Shown: positions 24,301 through 34,118 of the stretch, in pieces | How the letters are laid out: every line of letters starts with the position of its first letter | How positions within the stretch are numbered: position 1 is the stretch's first letter | Origin: Pseudorasbora parva | Taxonomy: Eukaryota; Chordata; Actinopteri; Cypriniformes; Gobionidae | DNA: 64,000 bases | Reading direction: 5' to 3' | Assembly: GCF_024679245.1 (NCBI RefSeq) | Contig: NC_090177.1 | Coordinates: 42,246,018 to 42,310,017, forward strand | Made by a program: the position numbers and the translations under genes | The notes under the pieces: generated by a model | The model's input: the letters and a program-made list of their open reading frames with translations, nothing else | Database searches by the model: none | What the model was told of the DNA's origin: nothing

Positions 24301-24413
24301 AATCTATTTGTATTTTCCCATTTTTAAATGACCTTAAAACTGTAGCTCTTTGAGATTTGTTACAAATGTAAAGTGCAATAAAAATAAAATGTATTATTAT
24401 TTATTATTATTAT
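21483..24413 (+). mobile_element. L2/CR1-type LINE with endonuclease and reverse transcriptase
   Basis: A single ORF2 is recognisable in several frames from about 21483 to 24300, followed by a 3' end ctttgagatttgttacaaat, aataaaat and a (TTA)n tail at about 24395-24413. Ends with short tandem repeats instead of poly(A) are typical of L2-like LINEs. No clear target duplication was found. Confidence 0.85.
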
Positions 24414-24419
24414 TACATG

Positions 24420-24870
24420 GTTTTACTTCAGCTATATGGAAAATAGCAGAGTTTTCCACTTAGGAGACAAACAAATTCAACATAGAAACACGTGAAACTT
24501 GAAATTGCGATACAATTCAAGTATTAAAGTTATTCCAATTTTCACAAGATACATGGCCTAGAACGCATAGCATCTACAACCTTTATCCTAAGTGTTTCAT
24601 ACAACACTTACTGTAAAGCAATCATGTGTTTTGAAGAATAAACTTATCTGTATTTATTAACACAAACAACTATAATGTGTGTTCAATGCGCACAATGTGT
24701 TTAGTACAATTACTCATTTGAAAATACAAACTGGATCATTGCAATTTGGATGTTTTAACTATTAAACTCATTGCTATTAGGCTGCCAGCCCACTAGCGAG
24801 TGAGGTTTATAGCTAAGGCCTTCCATGAACAATGCAGTTAACTCACTGAGAGTTTTACCTGCAAATGAGT
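24420..24870. other. Non-coding or decayed LTR-element body
   Basis: On the minus strand this lies downstream of the gag relic and could be decayed retroelement sequence, but I recognise no pol domain. Confidence 0.35.
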
Positions 24871-25204
24871 GATGATCTTTGCCCTTAGAAAGTAATTTCC
24901 TATTTTTCTGAAAATAAGGTGGAGGTCAACCCCTGCCCAGTGACCAGCGTGTTACCTCTGAATGGCCTGTTTTCTAACAGGAACTGCAAAACCTGTTCTC
25001 TTTGCCATAGGTTTGTCTGCTATGTTCTCCAGGAGTTTAAGAATTTTTATGACTCTCTAATGCCTGAACACCATGCATACTGGTACATGGCGGCGCTATT
25101 GTGGTGCTGCATCACCTTAAGAACTGAAATAGGCACACTTCCTCGAGTTGCACATGCATTTTCTGAATTAACCGTTTCAGATTCATTACAGCAAGTCACC
25201 TCAT

Positions 25205-25610
25205 CTAAGAAGTGAACATGCTTTTTAGTCCCATCGCTGTTAAGCTTTTGAGAGGTATGAACTTTTTAGCTATTAGATCAGCCTTGAGATCTGCAATGGT
25301 CTCCTTCTGAAATTTACACTTTTGATTCAGGGCTAACAGCTCAGTTAGTAATTTATTTAGCTGTGTTTGAAGATCTTGAATCTTTGCCTTAGACTTTTCT
25401 GCTTCTGCATTTTTAGAATCCACTTCTTTACATTTATCATCTAGACTTGATAATAGAAATGGTGTCACATCATTATGTAGCCTTTTACAACTTATGAAGT
25501 TTAAAGCTTCAAATATTTCATCATGTTTTGATTTCTTTTGGTGTTTGCCAATTATGTCCCACCATCTAAGCATTTCAACATCTGAACTTTTAATTTCGAT
25601 AAACTCTTTC
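25205..25610 (-). pseudogene. Gag-like coiled-coil protein, distal part
   Basis: This continues the frame that starts at 27846 once the inserted TTAA elements are ignored. It encodes a Trp-containing N-terminal part (EMLRWWDIIGKHQKK) and then a long coiled coil rich in Lys, Glu, Leu and Gln (about residues 60-120). The frame stops at 25205. Further left, in other minus-strand frames, a C-x2-C...GH stretch near 24975-25005 may be a worn zinc knuckle. I infer gag from its position behind a primer site and from composition; no family could be named. Confidence 0.5.
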
Positions 25611-26981
25611 TTAAAGGGTCATGAAACCCCCAAAACACTTTTTTTGAGATGTAAACAGATATGTATAGGCTGCACATCATTGAAAACACTAAGGGTACTC
25701 ATTAATGGTATTCATATGTGAAAATAGTTATTTTTGCATTTTTCAGAGCGATTCCTGTCTTCCGGTTTGAAAAGCTTAGTCGGAGCAACGTCACAAATGC
25801 TGACGTCGGCGCGGCCTTTTCGACCCAAGTATGGGCTGCTGGGCACATGCTGACGTCGACCGCTCCGAGCGATTCTCGATATATATTCATGACATGAAGC
25901 TCATTCAGTCCAATCCCTGCACTGTAGTATGCATACAAGATAATTTAGTTAATATACATGAGACAGTCACTTCTGTCAGGCTTGTCTTCCATCAGTATTG
26001 TAGAGATATGGTGGGGAAGTTTTGGAAGCAGCGTGCGGAAAAGTCACGGAGGAAAGCTAGGCGTTGTGCTGATACGAATTAACGTAAAGGGCTCCGAGCG
26101 AGCTGTAACCGGCGCCGTCTGTGGAAGCCTTTACTACAAAGGCTGGGTAAAGTAAAATTAACTTGAGCAATCGCACGCCGAACCTGCAAGCATTGACTAT
26201 CTAATTTTTGTCAGGAGTGCAAAATAACCAATCTGTAGGATAATGAACAAAAGCCACGTCCTCTCCGTTTTATTTGTGGTCAATTTGTGGTTACTGCCAT
26301 GCACTAAACCGCATGTGTTCGGGCTCTCAGTGAAACAGTGGGCTGCATATTTGGACAAATATAGATTTAGCTGCCGAGTGACCGCACGGATCGTCACAGC
26401 AGCCCAGCGCGCGTCGCTCTGTGCTTCAGATGCGCGGTTGAGACTAGCCTCAAACCCCTTCGCTTTTACCCCGATCTAGAATTACACATCTCTGTCGCAT
26501 CGCATGTTGGGTGGTTCACGTTCGCTTATCACATCGGCGCGTTGTTCATCTTGCCAAACAGCGTGCATATTTTGCAAACGTGATAAAACTATATTTGTCC
26601 AAATATTTCGTCATGCAGAATAGCATTTATTTTCATTTCTCACTGAATTATGCTGGTTTGAAGAGCTGAATGATTTGCGATCTCTGCTGCACGCCACTCA
26701 TAGCTCTCTCATTCGCTGTACTCATCCCTCATTTAATCTCACTGTGGTAAACAATGCCAACGTGAACCAAGAACATGTCTCAGAACCGCTGTTACTGCTG
26801 CTATTGGTATCGCTAATCTTAATGCACCTAATGACACTCCCCTATTTATGCAAACCATTCCCTCTTTCCACACAATACCATCCCACCTTTTCACAGTCGA
26901 CCACTCCCCTTTTAAGAAGCCTTTTCAGATCGAAGGTGTGAAAAAACACCGCTGCAGCAGGGGGGTTTCATGACCCTTTAA
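25611..26981. mobile_element. 1.37-kb TTAA-site DNA element (non-autonomous)
   Basis: The TTAA is duplicated at 25611-25614 and 26978-26981. The inverted ends read AAAGGGTCATGAAACCCCC on both strands (19 bp perfect). No transposase is present; the small frames inside are not conserved domains. TTAA specificity points to piggyBac-like mobilisation. Confidence 0.87.
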
Positions 26982-27767
26982 AAGGTTACTTCAGCGATTA
27001 GCATATGGCTTTGTATCAGTAGAAACCCTGGAGAATATTCAAATTATTGTGCTTTCCCCTCTCATATCTCCCTGAGACGAGAGATTTATGCATTTTATTT
27101 CTGGAAAAATTCCTCCTATGATGCAAAATGACGATTTTTGCATCATAGGAGGAATGTTTGCCCAGAGGCTAAAGACTACAGCCAGCAGAGGGAGCCATTT
27201 CCGCATGTTTTGAATCCGGCATTGGGGGATGGGAGATTACACTCAGCTTGCAGGGAGAGCTCAGCTTGCAGACAGGATCATTTAAACGAAGCTATGGTGA
27301 GCAATGTAAGTCTTTTAACTTCTCAAATTCATTTCTATGAAAGTTAAGCTTGCAAAGGCATGAACTGAAACGCGCCAGACTGAACTCGCGTTGTGAATGT
27401 ATGCCGCGAATGTATGCCGCGAGTGTAGTCGCGATTACCTCAGCTCTCATCACTCCTGCAGTTAGTGCTCAGTGCTGTGAGACTCGCGCGGTGACTCACT
27501 CATTATATTGAACAGACACGTTCAGTTTTTAATTGTAGTGTCTCTAACTCAGTCACAGTAATCAAGTTGTTGGCGTTGGGAATGGCCTCACAGGGCAGCG
27601 AAGCATTCTGGGAATTGTAGTCTTTCATCCCCATGGGACAAAAATACATTTTCTGTCTTTTCTCAGTCTAGAAGACACCAAATTCAAAAATAATTTCACA
27701 TTTCTACTACATTGATGACCCAGTTTAAATACAGATTCATCTTCCCAGCGCTGAAGTACCCCTTTAA
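26978..27767. mobile_element. 790-bp TTAA-site MITE with hairpin
   Basis: TTAA bounds both ends (26978-26981 and 27764-27767). The inverted ends are related but imperfect (AAAGG.TACTTCAGCG). It shares its left TTAA with the neighbouring element. A 19-bp perfect hairpin lies at 27111-27155. A CpG-rich middle (27330-27510) contains short direct repeats. Confidence 0.82.
27111..27155. repeat. Perfect 19-bp inverted repeat (hairpin)
   Basis: ttcctcctatgatgcaaaa is followed by the loop tgacgat and by its exact reverse complement. Confidence 0.95.
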
Positions 27768-27770
27768 GTT

Positions 27771-27846
27771 TGGACAGGGTAGGCTCAACTTTTTTGCTCC
27801 ATAAAGCAAACAATACGTCACTGTTATTAGAAATTTCCCCTTCCAT
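27771..27846 (-). pseudogene. Gag-like protein, N-terminal part
   Basis: The ATG at 27844-27846 opens MEGEISNNSDVLFALWSKKV, and real coding continues to the TTAA junction at 27767. Beyond that the annotated frame reads into the MITE. The next host codons are at 25610. The ATG is the first in frame after the leader and primer site. Confidence 0.5.
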
Positions 27847-28055
27847 CCCAAAGTGATATTCTGATTGTACAGTAATAGGAATATTACACCTGTTTAAAAC
27901 CTTCTTCTTGGATGAAGTTCTGTTTCATGCAATTCATAAACAATGAAAACAGAATTACCCATTCCTTAGTCAGAAGGCCAGCTTTAATCCAAACACAAGA
28001 TCAACTGTGAAAAAATGTCCACATTCTGATAAATTTCAGGAAATTCACTGCAACG

Positions 28056-28075
28056 GTTCCCATGTTTCGGCACCA
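28056..28075 (-). promoter_or_regulatory. Primer binding site, tRNA-Phe-like
   Basis: On the minus strand the site reads tggtgccgaaacatgggaac. It matches the complement of the vertebrate tRNA-Phe 3' end except for two central bases, as I remember that tRNA. It begins 2 nt after a TTACA LTR-like end at 28078. Confidence 0.65.
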
Positions 28076-28077
28076 TT

Positions 28078-28440
28078 TGTAAGGGTGGATTGCCGCCAGT
28101 GGTTCTGACTGCAGGGTTGCCGAACGACTAAAGAAACATTATCAGCAAGATGGCAAAAAACTGTACATTTCTTGTTTTTTACCACCCACTGCAACTTATG
28201 ACGGAAATAAGCGCAGTTACAGTAGCAAAATATGTGGGAGAGCGTTGCTTTAATGTGACTATATTGTATTGCAATAGGTAGCACTTCAAAGTCAATACCA
28301 AATCAAAACTAGTTAGCAAATCATTTATAATTGAAATAATTTAATGACAAAATCCGGTTATGGTATTGTAACTTAAAATAGTTACAAAATAGATGAATGA
28401 GATTATAAAAACATACCATTAATCATACCCAGCATGTATA
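28078..28440 (-). repeat. Probable LTR of the minus-strand element
   Basis: The minus-strand 3' end (ccaccctTACA) abuts the primer site. The outer end is not determined because no second copy is in the window. Confidence 0.4.
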
Positions 28441-28447
28441 GAATGTT

Positions 28448-28450
<3 letters not shown>

Positions 28451-28544
<94 letters not shown>
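28451..28544. repeat. (AG)n microsatellite
   Basis: There are 47 uninterrupted AG units. The Arg-Glu and Ser-Leu frames across it are artefacts. Confidence 0.97.
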
Positions 28545-28545
<1 letters not shown>

Positions 28546-28601
28546 AAAGACAAGAGCCAAAGAGAAGGCCCCTAAGGCCACGTTATCTACACCATATATA
28601 C

Positions 28602-28819
28602 CCCATAACTGCACGAAACAAGAGGAGAACAATAGCCACTTTCATTTACAGCCCACACATCCATACTTACCCCGTAACTACACGAAACAAGATGGGAACA
28701 ATAGCCACTTTCATTTACAGCCCGCACATCCATACTTACCCCATAACTACACGAAACAAGAGAACAAGAGCCACTTTAATTTACAGCCCACACATCCATA
28801 CTTACCCCATAACTACACG
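28602..28819. repeat. 69-bp tandem array, about three copies
   Basis: acgaaacaag recurs at 28613, 28682 and 28751, and tacacgg at 28814-28820, with long identical stretches such as acatccatacttacccc. Confidence 0.92.
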
Positions 28820-28849
28820 GATAATTACCCATTAATTAAAAAATACTTA

Positions 28850-29235
28850 TTAAATACTAATTACCCATTAATTAAAAAATTAAAAAATACAGTATAATTA
28901 CTCCTTAATTAAAACATACTTATTCAGAGTACTTACAGTTTATTTATGTATTGACATATTAAAAAAAGTTAATTATATATAAAGTTAAAAAATAAAGAAA
29001 CAAATTAGAATATAAAGAAACAAATTTGTACAAAAGTGTTTTAGATCATTTTTACCTACCCTACCTTTAATAGTTATCTACCACATGATTATAGAGCCTT
29101 AAAATAAAATGTTAAAGTGTATTTGGATCCAAAAAAACAACTTAAACCAACTCAATGCTAGTCAGAGACCAACTACATGTACCATAGGCAGGTTTAGTCT
29201 GTTCATTCTTAAGATTTTTTATTTTTGTCTTTCAG
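28850..29235. other. Non-coding upstream region of the receptor gene
   Basis: The DNA is very AT-rich with repeats of attacccattaattaaaa. It ends in a polypyrimidine-AG (ttttatttttgtctttcag, 29217-29235) that looks like a 3' splice site, so an upstream non-coding exon may exist further left. Confidence 0.5.
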
Positions 29236-29265
29236 GAATTTAAAGTGGAGCAGTAAAATCAGACC

Positions 29266-30129
29266 ATGACGGACAAATATAACTACAGTGATACCTTCAT
29301 CACTACCTCAACCGCTTATAACACTGAAAAGGAAATACCTTCTAATCTAAATCCACACTATGAAATCAGACTGTACATCTTCTTCATCACTGCTCTGTGT
29401 GTGGGAGTGCCGTGTCTGATTTGGGCTTTTTATTTTGTGCATCGTCAGAGAAAGACCAGAGGCCGGATCTCAGCCTTCATCATCCTCCTCCTCCTCTGTG
29501 ACCTGTTGCAACTGCTCATGTATCCATATATAGTGTTAATATTTCCTCTTTTTATCAGTGTCATTGACTTGATTATATTGCTTGTGTTTTATTGTCTGAA
29601 AGTCTGTGGGCTTTACCTGCAACAGCTGGTGGCTCTGGAGGGAGTTCTGACTCTGACATATCCGCTGATCTCTGCTCGTATTTTCTCAGCCCCCTGTTAC
29701 ATCATAATCTCCATCATTATACTTATTATTCCTTCAACGTGTGTATTATTGATGGTTTTCATTGGCTATAGTTATGGTTTGTATATTACTATTGGCATAA
29801 TTCTGGCACCTGTGTGTTTATTGGTTGCCACAGGCATAATCACATTCAAAGCCCCGCCCACTCCTGCCAGTACACCTGTCACTGACAACAGACCAGGTGC
29901 AATGCTGTTTCTTGTCTCCACAGTTAACTTAGTTGTGCTCTATATCCCGTTTGTGTTGATTTACTTTATCCCTCTCTATGACACATCTTGGTTTAAGATG
30001 TCTTTCTGCTTGTTGAGTTTGACAGTGATTTCAGAGCCTCTCCTGTGTGTGCTGGTCTGCAGAGAGAATCTCAACACTCAGACAAATCAACCACACATAG
30101 AGGTCAACTCTGCACAGACGTCAGTCTGA
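29266..30129 (+). CDS. Seven-transmembrane receptor (class A GPCR-like), 287 aa
   Basis: This is an intact 287-codon frame with seven hydrophobic segments at about residues 36-58, 68-92, 97-130, 143-166, 170-193, 211-236 and 243-265. The N-terminus (about 35 residues) has one N-glycosylation site at N6; the C-tail is short, about 22 residues. TM2 carries the LxxxD-like LLLLCDLLQLL. The usual DRY after TM3 is replaced (LEGVLTLTYPL) and NPxxY in TM7 is missing (SEPLLCVLV), so signalling may be atypical. The ATG sits in agaccATGa, 31 nt after a 3' splice site at 29235, so the coding region is probably one exon. AATAAA follows at 30157-30162. Ligand unknown; it looks like a fish-expanded orphan family. 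This is the clearest host gene in the window. Confidence 0.8.
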   Translation: MTDKYNYSDTFITTSTAYNTEKEIPSNLNPHYEIRLYIFFITALCVGVPCLIWAFYFVHRQRKTRGRISAFIILLLLCDLLQLLMYPYIVLIFPLFISVIDLIILLVFYCLKVCGLYLQQLVALEGVLTLTYPLISARIFSAPCYIIISIIILIIPSTCVLLMVFIGYSYGLYITIGIILAPVCLLVATGIITFKAPPTPASTPVTDNRPGAMLFLVSTVNLVVLYIPFVLIYFIPLYDTSWFKMSFCLLSLTVISEPLLCVLVCRENLNTQTNQPHIEVNSAQTSV

Positions 30130-30156
30130 ACTGAACATCCAGCCGAGGCTTATTTC

Positions 30157-30162
30157 AATAAA
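30157..30162 (+). terminator. Polyadenylation signal of the receptor gene
   Basis: aataaa lies 28 bp after the stop codon in caataaaaatgtataagg, the expected place for 3' end formation of a short 3' UTR. Confidence 0.6.
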
Positions 30163-30499
30163 AATGTATAAGGAATATAAATCACAAACACCTTATTAAT
30201 TTTCCCCATGTGCTGAAGTTAGCAAAATGGCTTACGACACTTTTAGACACACACACGTTAGGTTTTTGTGTATTGTGGGGACTTTCCATAGATGTAATGG
30301 ATTTTACACTATACAAACTGTAAATTTTATCCCCCTACACTGCCCATGCCCCTAAACCTACCCATCACAGGAAACATTCTGCATTTTTACATTTTCCAAA
30401 AAACATAATTTAGTATGTTTAAAATCCATTTACATTGTGGGGACCGCTGGCTGGTGTACTATGTAATACAATGTAATATAAACAAGTACACACACATGC

Positions 30500-30826
30500 C
30501 TTCCAGAACACCGCTGCCAGGATTCTGAGTATAACCAGAGAATATGAACATATCACACCAGTCCCAGATCTTTACACTCTCAGATACATTTAGAATTGAA
30601 TTTAATGTTACTTGTCTATAAATTACTCAATGACCTAGGACCCCAACACATTGCAGATAAGCTCATTGAATATAAACAGATCCCTCAGATCATCAGGATC
30701 AAGTCAAGCTATTATGCCAGCCACATCTGGAACCAGCTTCCAGAAGAGATCAGATGTGCTCCAACAGTAGCCACATTCAAATCCAGACTCAAAACACATC
30801 TGTTCAGCGGTGCAATCACTGACTGA
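30500..30826 (+). pseudogene. LINE ORF2 C-terminal relic (L2/CR1-like)
   Basis: FQNTAARILSITREYEHITP in the first frame is followed after a frame change by LLVYKLLNDLGPQHIADKLI and WNQLPEEIR...FKSRLKTHLF. This order is typical of the end of L2/CR1-type reverse transcriptase proteins. The upstream catalytic part is absent, so it is a 5'-truncated copy. Confidence 0.8.
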
Positions 30827-30829
30827 GCA

Positions 30830-31750
30830 CTGTGACACTGTGTTTTTGGTTAGGGGGCTGTCTGGTTGGAAGAGTCGAGAGAACTGGGAAATGAGACGGT
30901 GTGTAGTGAAAAGCCATCAGAGGCAGACCGTGGGTGAATACTTCACTCCATCACGGATTTGGAGGGGCACTGGGTGATTAAAAGCAGACGGTGCGGTCAT
31001 TAGGAAGCCAATCAGGAGTTGCTACTAGTGTGTCTCATGAACCAGAGCTCTCCAACTCTTCCATTAAGACAGGGGCAAAGGATCTAAGGGCTTTCAATGA
31101 CAACCTTTTTTACTTTCAAGCAACCATATATTGGTGTTTTATTTTCTTTATTACTTTAAAGATTATTTTCTTTGTCTTTATAACTTCATAATAATTTATA
31201 AACATTAGTCATCTATATAGTCATTTGATTTATCATTTATTAGCAATCATTTATTCATTTTATTATTATTCATTTATGTCATTATATGCTTTTATATTTT
31301 ATATTACTTTTTTACTTAATTCCTTGCTCTTGCAATGCTTACTCTCGTTGTTTAATCTTACAATTGTGTGGTTTGAAGGGATGTTTTTCTTATTTTGATC
31401 CTCATGGGACAGTGTTGTAAAGCAGTAATTTTCCATTCTTTTTCCCTAAGTATAATGGCACTTGTTGGAGTTGTTCAGACAAAGTCAGAGCAATGAGTGT
31501 TGTAACATCTAGATGAAGTCTGAGCTTTGAAACGTACACAACTTCAATAAACTGCTTTGTTTAACATCATCACTTTGTCTCCTGTTTCTGCTCTTCTCTG
31601 GCATTCTCAGTCAAACTCTCTGGCTGATAGAAGTATGTTAGCAGAGTCTTGAAACAAGACTATCTGTTGACAGGATTGCTGGGTTGCACACACCTGACAA
31701 ACGGATATATTTTGTCAAAATCCGCCATTCGGCACTGGATTTGATAATAC
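30830..31750. other. Likely LINE 3' UTR and AT-rich intergenic DNA
   Basis: No gene is recognised. acttcaataaactgc at 31542-31556 could be the LINE's or another element's 3' end. Confidence 0.4.
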
Positions 31751-31754
31751 TGAC

Positions 31755-31860
31755 ATGGACATTTTCTCACTACTAAATATCCCATGGTCAACTGTTAGTG
31801 GTATTATAACACAGTGGAAGCAAATGGGAACAGCAGCAACTCACAAAGTGGGGTCAGCAC
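31755..31860 (+). pseudogene. Tc1-like transposase helix-turn-helix fragment
   Basis: The frame reads FSLLNIPWSTVSGIITQWKQ followed by MGTAATHKVG. It resembles the second helix-turn-helix of Tc1 transposases (NIPxSTVxxIIxxWKxxGT). The catalytic domain is absent and no inverted ends are visible. Confidence 0.65.
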
Positions 31861-31950
31861 ATGCGGAGGCAAGGCCTCTGTTTTTAAATGCATATTATAC
31901 TGTAGAAGGTATTAAGTTATCTGGCCATCTATCTCCCTCCTTCTGATGCA

Positions 31951-33433
31951 CACTGTAAAAAATTATCGTGATTTTAACGGTCAAAGGTTGTAAAAATGCT
32001 ACAGTTAAAAACTGTTATTTGGTTAACACAAAGTTTCCTTACTATATACGGTGAATAACTGCAATAGATCTAACCTTATGCCCGTGAAATTTACAGAAAA
32101 ACAATGTAAAATCCCAACAGAAAATTATAGAAAACCCAAAAGCATATATTTTTTGTTTGAATCACAGTGAACTTTTGTAAACTATTAAACACAATATTTT
32201 GTTATATTTACAACATGTGGTTATAATAAATTTAATTTGATAAAACTACAAATATTGGTACATTGGTACACCTGTACATTTTTTGAGAAAATACTTTAAA
32301 AACGAATTTGTTAATTTGACCTGCAAATATTGTGACAATTAAAAATTTTGTCAGTTGTTCTTAAAAATGTAATTCACTTTACACGTTTATGCACTTAAAA
32401 AATGTTTAAACATGTATTTGAATTGCATATAAATGTTCCATGCATTTGGATTATGTCATTTTAACAAACAAATTAATCAACTTACTAAGAATCACTATCT
32501 AAGAATTAGTAATAAAATCTTCTAATAAGCTGAATGTGACTGATAAATCCCAGTTACACGTAAATTAAACAGTTAAGATTTATGTAATAGTACACAGAAA
32601 AATCGCAGATGTTAAATGAACACTTCCTATTGTTGATGTGTGTGCTCACTAATGAGTTAAAGTACCATTGAAGCAGTGTTGAAGTTAATGAGATAATTAA
32701 GATATGATTGAGCATTAATGATGAACACCTGATGATAATGAGCAGAATCACTGAAGGAAAGAGAAACACGAGAACTACAGCTGACTTCAGCCACAGCTGT
32801 AGATGAAATCAACTGAAGATAAAAGAAGACATTAAATCTCTGAAGATCTCAGCAGAGGATTAAACAACTCCACAAACAGCATTACCAGCTTCACACATTA
32901 CTAACCAGACTGACTTTATTTCTGTGGATGTTGATGTTTTATTGAAAATAATAGTTTTATTTGAAGTCACCATGATGGTGAGCAGTGTTTGCTTTAGTTA
33001 GGCTCTTGACCCTTGACTCTCCAACATTAGTTTCATGGCTCCTTTAACTGTGTTTATAAAGCATTTTTTATGGCATGGAATGCCAAGCAAAAACATGGTC
33101 AGGTGATTTGTCTCTTTGTTCATGATTATATATGAGTTTAGTGATTCAGCCACTACATTTTTTTTTATTTTATTTTTTTTATTTATGCATTACTTATATA
33201 ATCATCATTAAAGAGCCAAATCACCTGGCCATGGTTTTTGGTTTTCCATGCCATAACAAAAGTGCTTTACAAACACAGGTTAAGCAGCCAGAAAACTAAT
33301 GTTGGAGAGTCAAGGGTCAAGAGCCCAACTAAAGCAAACACTGCTCACCATCATGGTGACTTCAAATAAAACTATTATTTTAATTAAAACAGAAATTACA
33401 ACAATAAAGTCAGTCTGGTTAGTAATGTGTGAA
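31951..33433. mobile_element. Foldback element, family A, copy 1 (truncated)
   Basis: It starts CACTGTAAAAAATTATCGTG and is almost collinear with 52326-53560. It folds back near 33150: 33200-33433 is the reverse complement of 32885-33120. The right arm stops abruptly where LINE coding sequence begins. Confidence 0.8.
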
Positions 33434-33760
33434 GTGCTGGCTAATCGTAAACTCTCTAAGAATATTATTAAGGTAGGCACTAATGATGTTCGACAGCGCC
33501 AGTCGGAGAGAACCAAAATTAACATTAAAGAGGTGTGTAAACTCACAAGTACAATGTCAAATGCAGTGTTTTGCTCTGGTCCCCTCCCTGTTAAAATGAA
33601 TGATGAAATAGTTAGCAGATTATCATCACTCAAAGGGTTGTTGTCTAATTGGTGTCCACAAAATAACATAGGGTTCATAGACAATTGGAAAAGTTTTTGG
33701 AGCAGACCTGACCTATTGAAGAAGGATGGCATCCATCATTCTTGAGATGGTGCCACTCTT
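33434..33760 (+). pseudogene. LINE ORF1 esterase-like (SGNH hydrolase) domain, partial
   Basis: The frame contains VGTNDVRQRQSE (the GxND block), FCSGPLPV and KKDGIHHS (the D-x-x-H block) in the order of an SGNH/GDSL fold. Such domains occur in ORF1 of CR1/L2-type LINEs. The upstream GDS block is missing and a stop follows HHS at 33743-33745, although homologous codons continue for about 20 residues. Confidence 0.65.
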
Positions 33761-34118
33761 CTCTAGTTATTTACCACATAGTCTTAGAGCTAAACTTTGA
33801 CTCACTGGAGCCCAAGTCAGGAAGCAGACAAACTGGCTTAAGCAACCATCTGCTAGCTGTCTTACGTCACCAGAGTCAGCTAAATCCCAGCACATAGGGA
33901 CTCTTTCACCTAGATATTATCACATAGTGTTTATTCCCGAATTAGTAAATACAACAACAAAAAAACATCAAAACATCAATTACGGTTTTACTTTTGAATG
34001 GTTAAGTCAAGTCCAGTCAACTTTATTTATATAGCACTTTTACAAATGACGATTATTTCAAAGCAGCTAACAAACTAATGTCCAACAAATTAAAAACAGA
34101 TATAATACAGATGAGAAA

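Larger units (their letters stand above)
24871..28077 (-). mobile_element. Minus-strand LTR-element leader and gag relic
   Basis: Reading leftward from a probable LTR end at 28078, there is a primer site (28056-28075), a ~210-bp leader, then a gag-like frame from 27846 that is split by two TTAA-site elements and resumes at 25612. Pol was not recognised and a second LTR is not visible in the window. Confidence 0.6.

Noticed and set aside
24919..25215. 98-codon plus-strand frame
   Set aside because: Antisense to the gag-like relic; no domain.
28423..28835. Frames across (AG)n and the 69-bp repeats
   Set aside because: Products of a microsatellite and tandem array; no start context or homology.
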